Shown piece by piece: positions 44,646-54,396 of a DNA stretch of 64,000 bases. Under the pieces are notes generated by a model. It did no database searches, was not told the origin of the DNA, and saw only the letters and a program-made list of their open reading frames with translations. This DNA comes from Caballeronia sp. M1242 (lineage in GTDB: Bacteria > Pseudomonadota > Gammaproteobacteria > Burkholderiales > Burkholderiaceae): NCBI RefSeq assembly GCF_017220215.1, contig NZ_CP071130.1:806001-870000 (forward strand), given 5' to 3'. The stretch's first letter is position 1. Every line of letters begins with the position of its first letter. The translations under genes and the position numbers were made by a program.

Positions 44646-45920
44646 ATGGAGACGCCGTCAAAGAATCGCACCGACTTGCAGAAGTCCACGCTCGCAATCG
44701 TCCTCGCGGGCGGTCGCGGCACGCGTCTCGGGCCGCTCACGGACAAACGGGTCAAACCCGCCGTCCACTTCGGCGGCAAATACCGCATCATCGATTTCGC
44801 GCTGTCCAATTGCCTGAATTCGGGCATTCGCCGCATCGCGGTGGTCACGCAGTACAAGGCGCATTCGCTGTTGCGCCATCTTCAGCGCGGCTGGGGTTTC
44901 CTGCGCGGCGAGTTCAACGAATTCATCGACATCTGGCCGGCGCAGCAGCGCGTCGATTCGAGCTGGTATCGCGGCACGGCCGACGCCGTGTTCCAGAACC
45001 TCGACATCATCCGGTCGATCGCGCCGGAATTCATCATCGTGCTCGCGGGCGATCACGTCTACAAGATGGACTACACGCGCATGGTGCTCGACCACGTCGA
45101 GAGCGGCGCGGACTGCACGGTCGGCTGCATCGAAGTGCCGCGCATGGAAGCGACGGCCTTCGGCGTGATGCACGTGGACGAGAACCGCCGCGTCACCGCT
45201 TTCCTGGAGAAGCCCGCCGATCCGCCCGCCATGCCGGGCAAGCCCGACATCGCGCTCGCGAGCATGGGCATCTACGTGTTCAGCGCGAAGTATCTGTATC
45301 ACCTGCTCGAAGAGAACATCGCCGCGTCGAGCACGGACCACGATTTCGGCAAGGACATCATTCCGCGCGTCGTGACGAGCGGCCGGGCGATCGCGCATCC
45401 GTTCGGCATGTCCTGCGTCACGTCCGACAACGATCCGAACGCGCCCGCCTACTGGCGCGATGTCGGCACCGTCGATGCCTACTGGGCCGCGAATCTCGAT
45501 CTCGCCTCAACCATTCCGCAACTCGATCTCTACGACCGCAAGTGGCCGATCTGGACCAATCAGGAACAGTTGCCGCCCGGCAAGTTCGTGCGCGACCTGA
45601 ACGGCCAGCAAGGCGCGATCACGAATCTGCTGGTCTGCGGCGGCTGCGTAATCTCCGGCTCGCAGGTGTCGAAGTCGGTGTTTTCGTCGGCGGTGCGCGT
45701 GCACTCGTTCTGTAACATCAATGAGGCAGTCTTGTTGCCTCAGGTGACGGTGGGTCCGAGTTGCCGGTTGCAGCGCGTGGTGATCGACCGGGGCTGCACG
45801 GTGCCCGAGGGTCTCGTGATCGGCGAGGATCCCGAAGAAGACGCCGCGCGGTTCTTCCGCACCGAGTCGGGCGTCACGCTCGTCACGCGCGATGCCCTCG
45901 CGCGGCTCGCCGAGCGCTGA
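44646..45920 (+). CDS. glgC: Glucose-1-phosphate adenylyltransferase
   Basis: A 424-residue ADP-glucose pyrophosphorylase, first step of glycogen synthesis: glucose 1-phosphate plus ATP to ADP-glucose plus pyrophosphate. The N-terminal nucleotidyltransferase domain has [23 protein letters not shown] (motif), [10 protein letters not shown] and the regulatory Lys region. LEKPADPP and the [12 protein letters not shown] sugar-binding segment follow, and the C-terminal left-handed beta helix starts at about residue 300. AGGAG precedes the ATG. glgA follows by 78 bases. The upstream sigma-54-type promoter suggests nitrogen-linked control. Confidence 0.96.
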   Translation: METPSKNRTDLQKSTLAIVLAGGRGTRLGPLTDKRVKPAVHFGGKYRIIDFALSNCLNSGIRRIAVVTQYKAHSLLRHLQRGWGFLRGEFNEFIDIWPAQQRVDSSWYRGTADAVFQNLDIIRSIAPEFIIVLAGDHVYKMDYTRMVLDHVESGADCTVGCIEVPRMEATAFGVMHVDENRRVTAFLEKPADPPAMPGKPDIALASMGIYVFSAKYLYHLLEENIAASSTDHDFGKDIIPRVVTSGRAIAHPFGMSCVTSDNDPNAPAYWRDVGTVDAYWAANLDLASTIPQLDLYDRKWPIWTNQEQLPPGKFVRDLNGQQGAITNLLVCGGCVISGSQVSKSVFSSAVRVHSFCNINEAVLLPQVTVGPSCRLQRVVIDRGCTVPEGLVIGEDPEEDAARFFRTESGVTLVTRDALARLAER

Positions 45921-45998
45921 TCGCGAGTCCAGGCCGGACCGGGGGCGGGCGCGCCGCTCGCCCGATAACGCAGTCAACCATAATCGACGGGAGCGCCG

Positions 45999-47462
45999 AT
46001 GACCGTATGCGTGCTGCATGTCGCAGCAGAGATGTTTCCGCTTCTGAAAACCGGCGGCCTCGCCGATGTGGTCGGCGCGCTGCCGCCGGCGCAATCGCAA
46101 CTCGGCGCGGACGTGCGCGTCGTGCTGCCCGGCTTTCCGGCCGTGATCGCCGGGCTCTCCGATATCCAGCCGGTGACGAGCCTCGGCGCGGCATTCGGCG
46201 CCGGCGACGTGCGCCTCGAACGCGGCGTGTTACAGCCGCACGGCGTCGTGGTCTATGTGGTGCGGGCCGATCAGTTCTATGATCGGCCGGGCAATCCGTA
46301 TCTGGACGCGTCGCACAAGCCGTACGCCGACAGCGACCGCCGCTTCGCGCTGCTCGGCTGGAGCGCCGCGCGCATCGCGACGGGCGCCGATCCCGCGTGG
46401 CGGCCGCATATCGTCCATGCGCACGACTGGCACGCGGGCCTCGCGCCCGCGTATCTGCGCGCGTTCGAGCGTGGCGGCTCGCCGCGCGTGCCGACCGTCA
46501 TGACCGTGCACAACCTGGCGTATCAGGGCGTCTTTCCCACGTCGCAATTCGGCGCGCTGCAATTGCCGGCCGATTTCTTCGCGGTCGAGGGCGTCGAATT
46601 CTACGGCCAGACGTCGTTTCTCAAAGCCGGCCTGTACTACGCGGACCGCATCACGACTGTCAGCCCGACCTACGCCCGCGAAATCCAGACGCAAGCGCAG
46701 GGCGCGGGCCTGCACGGCCTGCTGCAAACGCGCACGCACGACATCAGCGGCATTCTGAACGGCGTCGACTATGCGATCTGGAGCCCCGCTATCGACGACG
46801 CGATCGCCACCCGCTATACCGCCGCGAAACCCGCCGGCAAGAGCAAGTGCAAGACGGCGCTACAGGAGCGCATGGGACTCAAACGCGACGACGACGCGCT
46901 GCTCTTCGGCGTCGTCAGCCGGCTCACCGAGCAGAAAGGCATCGATCTGCTGCTGTCGGCGGTGCCCGAGATCGTGCAGCGCGGCGGGCAGCTCGTCGTG
47001 CTCGGCACCGGCGACCCGGCGCTGGAAACCGGCCTCAAGAACGCCGCGGCGGCGCATCCGGGCGCGGTGGCGGTCGAGCTGGGCTTCGACGAAACGCTCT
47101 CGCATTCGATCATCGCGGGCAGCGACGTCGTGATGGTGCCGTCGCGCTTCGAACCCTGCGGGCTCACGCAGTTGTACGCGCTCGCCTACGGTTCGTTGCC
47201 GCTCGTGCATTGCGTGGGCGGCCTCGCGGATACGGTCGTCGATTGCTCGCTCGAGAATCTCGCCGACGACACGGCCACCGGCTTCGTTTTCGACCGGTTC
47301 CAGCGCGCGGGCATGGTCGCTTCGATTCGCCGTGCGTTTGCGCTGAAGGCGCGGCGCACCGAGTGGAAGACGGTCGTCAAGCGCGCGATGACGCAGAACT
47401 TCGGCTGGGAGACGGCGGCGCAACGTTACGCCGAGGTCTACCGGCAACTCCTCGGCGCGTGA
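45999..47462 (+). CDS. glgA: Glycogen synthase (ADP-glucose dependent)
   Basis: A 487-residue GT5 glycosyltransferase extending alpha-1,4-glucan from ADP-glucose. The ADP-glucose-binding KTGGLADVVGALP is at residues 17-29, HAHDWHAGLAPAY and TVHNLAYQG are present, and the second Rossmann domain has VVSRLTEQKGIDLL and MVPSRFEPCGLTQLYAL with the retaining Glu. Full length. GGGAG precedes the ATG. It follows glgC in the same operon; branching and debranching enzymes are not in the window. Confidence 0.96.
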   Translation: MTVCVLHVAAEMFPLLKTGGLADVVGALPPAQSQLGADVRVVLPGFPAVIAGLSDIQPVTSLGAAFGAGDVRLERGVLQPHGVVVYVVRADQFYDRPGNPYLDASHKPYADSDRRFALLGWSAARIATGADPAWRPHIVHAHDWHAGLAPAYLRAFERGGSPRVPTVMTVHNLAYQGVFPTSQFGALQLPADFFAVEGVEFYGQTSFLKAGLYYADRITTVSPTYAREIQTQAQGAGLHGLLQTRTHDISGILNGVDYAIWSPAIDDAIATRYTAAKPAGKSKCKTALQERMGLKRDDDALLFGVVSRLTEQKGIDLLLSAVPEIVQRGGQLVVLGTGDPALETGLKNAAAAHPGAVAVELGFDETLSHSIIAGSDVVMVPSRFEPCGLTQLYALAYGSLPLVHCVGGLADTVVDCSLENLADDTATGFVFDRFQRAGMVASIRRAFALKARRTEWKTVVKRAMTQNFGWETAAQRYAEVYRQLLGA

Positions 47463-47532
47463 GAATGCGTCGCATGTCGGGCGCGCACCTTGCTGCGGCT
47501 TCACATCGAATCAACCGACATCAGGAAGGCTC

Positions 47533-48333
47533 ATGCAAAAAGCCCTCGCAGGCCAGATTGCGCTCGTGACCGGCGGCAGCTCCGGCATCGGCGCGGGCGT
47601 CGCGAAGGCGCTGGCGGACGCCGGCGCGCACGTCGCCATCAACTATCACTCGCACGCGGAGCCGGCTGAAAAGCTGGCCGACGAGATTGCGGCGCTCGGC
47701 GGCGAGGCGTTCGCCGTCGGCGCGGACGTTTCGGACGAGAGAGCCGTCGACGCCATGTTCGACGCCGTCGTGCAACGCTACGGCACGGTGGATATCGTCG
47801 TCGCGAATTCGGGATTGCAGCAGGACGCGAAGTTCGTCGACATGACGCTCGATCAGTGGCGCAAGGTCATCGACACGAATCTGACCGGGCAATTCCTGAC
47901 GGCGCAGCGCGCGGTGCGCGAGTTCGTGCGGCGCGGGCCGCGGCCGGTGTCGAAGGCGCTCGGCAAGATCATCTGCATGAGTTCGGTGCACGAAGTCATT
48001 CCGTGGGCGGGGCATGTGAACTACGCTTCGTCCAAGGGCGGCATTCAGATGCTGATGAAGTCGCTCGCGCAGGAGGTCGCGCCGCAGCGCATTCGCGTCA
48101 ATTCGATCGCACCGGGCGCGATCCGCACGCCGATCAACCAGGACGCGTGGGATTCGAAGGAAGCGCTCGACCGCCTGCTGACACTCGTGCCGTACGGACG
48201 GATCGGCGAGGTGGACGACATCGGCCGCGCCGCCGTCTGGCTCGCGTCCGATGACAGCGATTACGTCGTCGGCACGACGCTCTTCGTCGATGGGGGCATG
48301 ACGCTGTATCCGGGCTTCGCCGACAACGGCTGA
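47533..48333 (+). CDS. SDR family oxidoreductase (glucose 1-dehydrogenase-like)
   Basis: A 266-residue short-chain dehydrogenase. The cofactor loop is TGGSSGIGAG at residues 13-22, NSG is in place of NNAG, the catalytic Ser is in ICMSSVHEVIP, and Tyr-Lys is in NYASSKGG. The C-terminus GTTLFVDGGMTLYP is typical of glucose 1-dehydrogenases. AGGAAGG precedes the start. It lies 70 bases after glgA and 7 bases before the flavoprotein gene, so the four genes are probably transcribed together. A link between glycogen and glucose oxidation is plausible but not proven. Confidence 0.9.
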   Translation: MQKALAGQIALVTGGSSGIGAGVAKALADAGAHVAINYHSHAEPAEKLADEIAALGGEAFAVGADVSDERAVDAMFDAVVQRYGTVDIVVANSGLQQDAKFVDMTLDQWRKVIDTNLTGQFLTAQRAVREFVRRGPRPVSKALGKIICMSSVHEVIPWAGHVNYASSKGGIQMLMKSLAQEVAPQRIRVNSIAPGAIRTPINQDAWDSKEALDRLLTLVPYGRIGEVDDIGRAAVWLASDDSDYVVGTTLFVDGGMTLYPGFADNG

Positions 48334-48340
48334 TCCGCCT

Positions 48341-49777
48341 ATGAACACGATCGAAGTGGATGTCGCCGTGATCGGCGCGGGCACGGCGGGCATGGCCGCG
48401 TTTCGCGCGGCGCGCGATGCGGGCGTGAAGGCAGTGCTGATCGAAAGCGGCGAACTCGGAACGACGTGCGCGCGCGTCGGCTGCATGCCGTCGAAGTTGC
48501 TGCTCGCCGCCGCGAACGGCCTGCACGACGCCCGCTCGCTCGCGGCGCGCGGCATCGAAGGCACGCACGCCCTCGATGCCGACTCGGCGCGCGTCATGGA
48601 GTACGTGCGCGGGGAGCGCGATCACTTCGTGCGCGGCATCGTCGAGGAAATCGACGCGTTCCCGGACGGCTCATTGCTGCGCGGACAGGCGCGCTTCGAA
48701 GCGCCGGGGCGTCTGCGCGTCGGCGAAAGCACGCGGGTCGAGGCGAAAAGCGTCGTCATCGCGACGGGCGCGGCGGCCAGCGTGCCCGACGAGCTCAGAG
48801 TCTTCGGCGACAAGCTCATCACGAGCGACGATCTCTTCGAACTGCGCAGGCTGCCCAAGCGCATGGCCGTGTTCGGCACCGGTCCGCTTTCGCTGGAATT
48901 GGGGCAGGCGCTCGCGAGACTGTCGGTGGAAGTCTTCATGTTCGGCAAGGGCGGCAGCGTGGCGGCGCTCTCCGACACGCCCGTGCGCGAAGCGCTGACG
49001 GCTGCGCTCGCCGACGAGTTCTATCTCGATCCGGACGGCCGAATCGAGGATATGTCGTTGCAAGACGGCCGGCCGACGCTGCGCTTCAAGTCACGCGACG
49101 GCGCCACGCGCACCGAACAATTCGACCTCGTGCTCGCCGCCACGGGCCGCGCGCCGAATCTGAAGCCGCTCGCGCTGGAACACGCCGGCATCGAACTGAA
49201 CGAAAAGGGCGTGCCGCGCTTCGACGAATCCACGATGCAGTGCGGCGACAGCGCTATCTTTATCGCCGGTGACTGCGACGGCACGCGTCCGTGGCTCCAG
49301 GACGCCGCCGACGAAGGCAAGCTCGCCGGCGAAAACGCCGCGCGTTTCCCCGACGTGCAGCCGGTGAAGCGCAAGATTCCGTTCTCGATCGTGTTCTGCG
49401 AGCCGCAAGTCGTGATCGTCGGCGCGTCGTACGAATCGCTCGACAAGCAGATGACGGTGACGGGCGCGGTGTCGTTCGAAACGCAGGGACGCAGCCGCGT
49501 CATGCGCCAGAACCGCGGCCTGCTGCACGTCTACGCCGACGCGAAAACCGGCCGACTGCGCGGCGCGCAAGGCTGCGGCCCGGCGCTCGAGCACGTCGGC
49601 CATTTGCTCGCCTGGGCGATTCAGCTCGAACTGACGCTCGACGACGCGCTGAAGCTGCCGTTCTATCACCCGGTCGTCGAGGAAGGCTTGCGCACCGCAT
49701 TGCGCGACGCCAGCAACAAGTGGTACGCCGAACGCGCCGCCAAGCCGCCAAACCTCGCGAGCGCGGCGGGCTGCTAG
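48341..49777 (+). CDS. Pyridine nucleotide-disulfide oxidoreductase (dihydrolipoyl dehydrogenase-like)
   Basis: A 478-residue flavoprotein of the class I disulfide oxidoreductases. The FAD loop AVIGAGTAGMAA starts at residue 9, and the redox disulfide is Cys43/Cys48 in GTTCARVGCMPSK. The NAD domain has AVFGTGPLSLELGQAL, and the second FAD segment IFIAGDCDG and C-terminal HPVVEEGLR supply the His-Glu pair. The ARVGC spacing marks a divergent group, so lipoamide may not be the substrate. It is the last gene of the glg cluster, followed by a perfect bidirectional terminator. Confidence 0.9.
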   Translation: MNTIEVDVAVIGAGTAGMAAFRAARDAGVKAVLIESGELGTTCARVGCMPSKLLLAAANGLHDARSLAARGIEGTHALDADSARVMEYVRGERDHFVRGIVEEIDAFPDGSLLRGQARFEAPGRLRVGESTRVEAKSVVIATGAAASVPDELRVFGDKLITSDDLFELRRLPKRMAVFGTGPLSLELGQALARLSVEVFMFGKGGSVAALSDTPVREALTAALADEFYLDPDGRIEDMSLQDGRPTLRFKSRDGATRTEQFDLVLAATGRAPNLKPLALEHAGIELNEKGVPRFDESTMQCGDSAIFIAGDCDGTRPWLQDAADEGKLAGENAARFPDVQPVKRKIPFSIVFCEPQVVIVGASYESLDKQMTVTGAVSFETQGRSRVMRQNRGLLHVYADAKTGRLRGAQGCGPALEHVGHLLAWAIQLELTLDDALKLPFYHPVVEEGLRTALRDASNKWYAERAAKPPNLASAAGC

Positions 49778-49794
49778 TACGACGCGCTGCGGAA

Positions 49795-49836
49795 AAAGAC
49801 AAAGGCCGGCTGTCGAAACAGCCGGCCTTTGCTTTG
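49795..49836. terminator. Bidirectional Rho-independent terminator
   Basis: A perfect 13-bp stem AAAGGCCGGCTGT / ACAGCCGGCCTTT with a CGAA loop (49801-49830). T-runs flank it on both strands (CTTTG to the right, GTCTTTTTCC on the minus strand). It serves both the flavoprotein gene and the convergent membrane-protein gene. Confidence 0.9.
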
Positions 49837-49860
49837 TGACGAAAGAAACTACGCCATGGA

Positions 49861-50217
49861 TCAGCTTCCGCTCAACCCATATTGCAGCGCAAGGTCGAAG
49901 CCGAGCACGACCATCGAGCAAAACAGCCCAAGCAGCAGATTTGCCAGCCGGTGGCCGACATCTTTATGGCGCGTCAGCACGGCCCCCGCGAGGAACGCGA
50001 TTTCCACGATAACCTGCATGGCGAACACGGCGATCATCAATGCGAACTCGTAGCCCATCGCATTGAAGTTCATGAAGTTGAAGCCGTTCACCGCAACCCA
50101 GGATCCCACTCGCCAGGCTTCGTATGCCAAAAGCAGCAACGGAAAGAAATAGCTGGCTACGTAAGTCGGCATCGTGGCATGCCGGAGTTCCATATTCAAA
50201 TGACGTGTAACTTGCAT
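49861..50217 (-). CDS. Hypothetical three-helix membrane protein
   Basis: A 118-residue membrane protein with hydrophobic segments at about residues 17-35, 57-77 and 93-112 (VASYFFPLLLLAY, FALMIAVFAMQVIVEIAFLAG and LLLGLFCSMVVLGFDLAL). No named family is recognised. GAGGAG lies seven bases upstream of the ATG at 50217. It stands alone between the glg cluster and mmsB. The region upstream (50218-50478) has no further gene. Confidence 0.7.
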   Translation of the reverse strand: MQVTRHLNMELRHATMPTYVASYFFPLLLLAYEAWRVGSWVAVNGFNFMNFNAMGYEFALMIAVFAMQVIVEIAFLAGAVLTRHKDVGHRLANLLLGLFCSMVVLGFDLALQYGLSGS

Positions 50218-50447
50218 CGCGTGCTCCTCATCTGATCGCCCGAAAGACCGGGCTCGTCGCCTGCATCGGAGGCGCGCGCGACACCGTTTCTCCTGGTGTG
50301 GAACTGAACGGCACACGCGCGTCGTGCTTTCAGAATAGGACATTTTTTTGGAAAGCGAATCATCGTAATCCCGATGACTCCGTCCAGTAAGCCACAGCGC
50401 GAAGCATTGTGCAGTGCAACTTAATAAAGCAGTTATTCCGGCTCTCA

Positions 50448-50475
50448 GATTCGGCACGCACGTGCGTGCCGAATC
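50448..50475. repeat. Perfect 28-base palindrome after mmsB
   Basis: GATTCGGCACGCAC followed by its exact reverse complement, 3 bases beyond the mmsB stop. No T-run follows on the minus strand, so it may act as an mRNA 3'-end stabilising stem rather than an intrinsic terminator. Confidence 0.6.
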
Positions 50476-50478
50476 CGC

Positions 50479-51366
50479 TCATAAATGCTTGCCGTATAAC
50501 TTGATGATGCCTGAAAAATCGAGTCCGCCGAGACCTTGCTGACTCATCGATTGATAGAGTTGCTGCGCGATTGCGCCCATGAAAACAGGCTGCTTTGCGC
50601 CGCGCGCCGCATCCACGGCGAGGCCGAGATCCTTCAGCATCAGGTCCGCGCCGAAGCCGCCGCTATAACCGCGCGATGCCGGCGCTGTCTCGACAATACC
50701 CGGATACGGATTACACGTATCCGAACTCCAGCACCGCCCCGTCGACGTGTTGATGATCGCAGCCAGCTTCGAAGGATCGATGCCCAGCGTTTCGCCGAGC
50801 TTCATCGCTTCGGCGACGCCGATCATCGAGATGCCGAGCAAGAGGTTGTTGCAGATCTTCGCGATCTGTCCGGTGCCCGTCTCGCCGCAGCGCACCATGT
50901 TCTTGCCCATGCCCGAAAGCACCGGCCGCAGCGTTTCGAAGAGCGCCTCGTCCGCGCCGACCATGAAGGTGAGCGTGCCCGCCTGCGCGCCGACCACGCC
51001 GCCCGACACCGGCGCATCCGCGAACGGATTGCCGTGCGCCGCCGCGGCCTCGCCGATGAGCTTCGCGGTGGCCGGATCGATCGTGCTGCTGTCGATGAGC
51101 GGCACGCCCGCGCTTACGCCCGCCAGCACGCCGTCATCGTTCAAATAGACGGCTTTGACGTGCGGCGCGGCGGGCAGCATCGTGATCACGACTTCCGCGC
51201 CTTCCGATGCGGCGCGCGGCGAATTGGCGAGCGTCGCGCCCGCCGTTTTGGCCGCGTCGAGCGCGGGCGGCGAGAGATCGAAAGCCGTCACCGCGTGCCC
51301 CGCCTTCAGCAGATTCGCGGCCATCGGGCCGCCCATGTGCCCCAGTCCGATAAAACCGATTCGCAT
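50479..51366 (-). CDS. mmsB: 3-hydroxyisobutyrate dehydrogenase
   Basis: A 295-residue NAD-dependent beta-hydroxyacid dehydrogenase of valine breakdown, oxidising 3-hydroxyisobutyrate to methylmalonate semialdehyde. The Rossmann motif GFIGLGHMGGPMAANLLKAGH is at residues 4-24 (motif), DAPVSGGVVGAQAGTL binds substrate, and the catalytic Lys lies in GQIAKICNNLLLG. C-terminal GGFGADLMLKDLGLA is typical. AAGGAGA precedes the ATG. It follows mmsA by 17 bases in a leftward operon, so the two steps are coupled. Confidence 0.95.
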   Translation of the reverse strand: MRIGFIGLGHMGGPMAANLLKAGHAVTAFDLSPPALDAAKTAGATLANSPRAASEGAEVVITMLPAAPHVKAVYLNDDGVLAGVSAGVPLIDSSTIDPATAKLIGEAAAAHGNPFADAPVSGGVVGAQAGTLTFMVGADEALFETLRPVLSGMGKNMVRCGETGTGQIAKICNNLLLGISMIGVAEAMKLGETLGIDPSKLAAIINTSTGRCWSSDTCNPYPGIVETAPASRGYSGGFGADLMLKDLGLAVDAARGAKQPVFMGAIAQQLYQSMSQQGLGGLDFSGIIKLYGKHL

Positions 51367-51383
51367 CGCGTGTCTCCTTGTCG

Positions 51384-52928
51384 TTATCGGAGCGAAATGG
51401 TCGTGTTGACGCCGTCGTTCACGGTGGCGTCGTCGAACCAGCGCGCCGTGACCGTCTTCGTCTGCGTGTAGAACTGCACGACCTGCTTGCCGTACGGCCC
51501 GAGATCGCCGAGCTTGGAGCCGCGCGAACCCGTGAAGCTGAACGACGGCACCGGCACCGGAATCGCAATGTTGATGCCCACTTGTCCGATGTCGATCTCG
51601 CTCTGAAACTTGCGCGCCGCCGCCCCGCTCTGCGTGAAGAGACCGACGCCGTTGCCCATCGGATTGCGGTTGACGAGCGCGATGGCGTCGTCGAGCGTGG
51701 CCGCTTCGAGCACGCACAGCACCGGCCCGAAGATCTCCGTCTTGTAGATGGCCATGTCGGTGGTCACGTCCGAGAAAATGGTCGGGCCGATGAAGTTGCC
51801 GTTCTCGTAGCCGGTCACGGTGATATCGCGGCCGTCGAGCGCAAGCGTCGCGCCCTCTTCCACGCCTTTCGCGATCATGCCGAGAATCCGCTCCTTCGCC
51901 GCGCGCGACACGACCGGCCCCAAGTCCGCGCCCGGCTCCGTGCCCGCGTTCACCTTCAGAGACCGCGCGCGTTCGACGAGGTCCGGCAGCCAGTCCTTCG
52001 ACGCGCCCACGAGCACGACCACCGACGTCGCCATGCAACGCTGTCCCGCCGCGCCGAAGCCCGCGCCGGCCAGCGCGTTGAGCGTCTGCTCCTTGTTCGC
52101 GTCCGGGAGCACGACTGCGTGGTTCTTCGCGCCCATCATCGACTGGACGCGCTTGCCGTGCTGGCTCGCGAGGTTGTAGACATGCGTGCCGACCGCCGTG
52201 GAGCCGACGAACGACACCGCCTTGATATCCGGATGCGTACAGAGCGCATCGACCACCTCTTTGCCGCCATGCACGACGTTGAGCACGCCCGGCGGCACGC
52301 CCGCTTCCATCGCCAGTTCGACCAGTTCCATCGTCGAAAGCGGGTCTTGTTCGGACGGCTTCAGCACGAAGGTGTTGCCGCAGACGATCGCCATCGGGAA
52401 CATCCAGAGCGGGATCATCGCCGGGAAATTGAACGGCGTGATGCCGGCGCAGACGCCGATCGGCTGGCGCAGCGTGTACGTGTCGACGCCGCCCGCGACG
52501 TTCTCCGCGAATTCGCCCATTTGCAGCGTGCCGATGCCGCACGCGTGTTCCACCACTTCGAGGCCGCGGAAGATATCGCCTTCCGCGTCCGCGAGCGTCT
52601 TTCCCTGCTCGGCGGTCAGCGTCTGCGCGATGCGCTTCATGTTTTGGCGAATCAGGTCCTGAAAGCGAAGCATGAGCCGCATGCGCGTGCCGAGCGGCGT
52701 CGTGCGCCACGTCTCGAACGCCTTCTGCGCGGCGGCGACCGCGGCGTTCACCTCGTCCGTCGTCGCGAACGGCACGCGGCCGACTATTTCCTGCGTCGCC
52801 GGATTGACGATGTCCCGCCATTCGCCCGTTGTCGATTCGACGAACGCGCCGTCGATCAGCAGTTTGGCGGTGCGCACGGACGCGCCGGGGCGCGCACCCT
52901 GCGCCGGATGTTCAGCAACGATATTCAC
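51384..52928 (-). CDS. mmsA: Methylmalonate-semialdehyde dehydrogenase (CoA-acylating)
   Basis: A 514-residue aldehyde dehydrogenase that converts methylmalonate semialdehyde to propionyl-CoA in valine (and inositol) catabolism. TPFNFPAMIPLWMFPMAI, FVGSTAVGTHVY and the catalytic Cys in GAAGQRCMATS are MmsA hallmarks. The start is GTG at 52928, eight bases after AAGGAGT; the frame reads on to 52994 without better sites. mmsB follows. A divergent LysR gene and a triple 10-bp repeat lie upstream. Confidence 0.95.
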   Translation of the reverse strand: MNIVAEHPAQGARPGASVRTAKLLIDGAFVESTTGEWRDIVNPATQEIVGRVPFATTDEVNAAVAAAQKAFETWRTTPLGTRMRLMLRFQDLIRQNMKRIAQTLTAEQGKTLADAEGDIFRGLEVVEHACGIGTLQMGEFAENVAGGVDTYTLRQPIGVCAGITPFNFPAMIPLWMFPMAIVCGNTFVLKPSEQDPLSTMELVELAMEAGVPPGVLNVVHGGKEVVDALCTHPDIKAVSFVGSTAVGTHVYNLASQHGKRVQSMMGAKNHAVVLPDANKEQTLNALAGAGFGAAGQRCMATSVVVLVGASKDWLPDLVERARSLKVNAGTEPGADLGPVVSRAAKERILGMIAKGVEEGATLALDGRDITVTGYENGNFIGPTIFSDVTTDMAIYKTEIFGPVLCVLEAATLDDAIALVNRNPMGNGVGLFTQSGAAARKFQSEIDIGQVGINIAIPVPVPSFSFTGSRGSKLGDLGPYGKQVVQFYTQTKTVTARWFDDATVNDGVNTTISLR

Positions 52929-53041
52929 GGATGACTCCTTCGATTGGAACAGTGCGGAGAAAGGAGCGAAGACGCGCGGGCGTGACGCGGACAAAGCGTC
53001 GAGGGGAAAGGCATGTCGTCTCCGTTATAGGTCTCGGCCCG

Positions 53042-53071
53042 CTATTCAGCACTATTCGGCACTATTCGGCA
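53042..53071. repeat. Three tandem 10-bp repeats between mmsA and lysR
   Basis: CTATTCAGCA, CTATTCGGCA, CTATTCGGCA in direct succession. A 10-base period equals about one turn of DNA, so the units line up on one face. They lie 113 bases upstream of the mmsA GTG and 65 bases upstream of the LysR ATG, followed by TATAGT at 53088-53093, a possible -10 for lysR. Confidence 0.65.
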
Positions 53072-53136
53072 GGCTCGTGCCTTTGAGTATAGTTATGCAA
53101 AAGTCCGCCCTGGCACTAGAAAAACACCCGACCGAT

Positions 53137-54099
53137 ATGCAAAAAGGCCCGAAGTTCGACGCCGCGAAACTGAACTGGGACGACCTGCGCTATTTCCTCG
53201 AAGTGGCGCGCACGCAGCGCGCGAGCGGCGCGGCCAAGCGCCTGGGCGTGGACTACACGACGGTCGCGCGGCGCGTGCGCGCGCTGGAAGACGCGCTCGG
53301 CACGCTGCTCTTCGACAAGTCGCGCAGCGGCGGCTTCGTGCTGACCGCGGAGGGCCAGCGACTGCTCGGCTTCGTCGACGCGATGGAAACCACGGTGCAA
53401 TCCGCCGCCGAGCAGATCGCCAACACGGGACACGCGCTGTCGGGCCACGTGCGGGTCGGGTCAACGGAAGGCTTCGGCTGCTTCTTTCTCGCGCCGCATC
53501 TCGCGCGGTTTCAGGACGCGCATCCGAACATCACCATCGACCTGTTGCCGGTGCCGCACTTCGTGAGCCTCTCGAAGCGCGAGGCGGATATCGCGGTGAC
53601 GCTCGAACGCCCCGAGCAAGGCCAATACGTCTACACCAAGCTCTGCGACTATCGCCTGAAGCTCTACGCGACGCCCGGCTATCTCGACGCCCACGCGCCG
53701 ATCCGCGCGAAAGACGATCTGCGCGAGCACCGCTTTGCAAGCTATATCGACGACCTCGCGTTCAGTCACGAACTGCTGTATCTGGAGCGCGCGGTGCCGG
53801 GCGCGGTGTCGCGCTGGCGCAGCACGAGCGCGATCGCGCAGTATCACGCCGCGTTGCAGGGACGCGCGCTCGCCATTCTGCCGTGCTTCATGGCGTCGCC
53901 GGACGCGCGGCTCGTGCCCGTGCTGCCGGAAGAGATCGTCGTGACGCGCGCGTTCTTCCTGTCGTGTCGCGAAGACTTGCGCCGGCTGAGGCGCATCACC
54001 GCCGTCTGGGACTACCTGCGCGCGGCCGCCGAGCTGAACCACGCGTTCCTCTTGGGCGACGCGCCCGAGATCGGCTGGGTGGACATCAAGTCCTCCTGA
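53137..54099 (+). CDS. LysR family transcriptional regulator
   Basis: A 320-residue LysR regulator. The winged helix includes NWDDLRYFLEVARTQRASGAAKRL (motif) and VDYTTVARRVRALEDALG, closest to the DsdC/CatM-like subgroup with VDYTTV. The effector-binding domain spans about 100-305. Start 53137 is chosen because a TATAGT -10-like element at 53088 would put transcription start after the alternative ATG at 53095; the alternative adds 14 residues. It is divergent from mmsAB and is the likely valine-pathway regulator (inference). Confidence 0.9.
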   Translation: MQKGPKFDAAKLNWDDLRYFLEVARTQRASGAAKRLGVDYTTVARRVRALEDALGTLLFDKSRSGGFVLTAEGQRLLGFVDAMETTVQSAAEQIANTGHALSGHVRVGSTEGFGCFFLAPHLARFQDAHPNITIDLLPVPHFVSLSKREADIAVTLERPEQGQYVYTKLCDYRLKLYATPGYLDAHAPIRAKDDLREHRFASYIDDLAFSHELLYLERAVPGAVSRWRSTSAIAQYHAALQGRALAILPCFMASPDARLVPVLPEEIVVTRAFFLSCREDLRRLRRITAVWDYLRAAAELNHAFLLGDAPEIGWVDIKSS

Positions 54100-54396
54100 A
54101 CATACTTTCGAGATAGGTTCAACCTTTTTGACGTTGTTCGCGCGCCCAGGTGGTTTAATGGCCGCTTTCCGCCGATGCGTTCACGCATCGGCAATCGGCA
54201 TCATCCGCCGGATTCGTATTAATTTGATTCGCCATCCCGACGAACTGTCGGCGCGCCGGGCACCGTGCGGCATAATCGCCGGCCCGCTTCATCGCGTCGT
54301 CCGTCGCGGCGTTGCTATCTCCGTGAATCGATTGAGCTTTCTCCTAATTCAACCCCGTCCGGACGCTCGCGCCGGCTCACTGCGCGCCGTTCGCTG

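Noticed and set aside
50479..52821. A 780-codon minus-strand frame that could be read as a fusion of mmsB with a long N-terminal domain
   Set aside because: The upstream part is mmsA DNA read in the wrong frame; mmsB has its own ATG with AAGGAGA and mmsA ends 17 bases before it.
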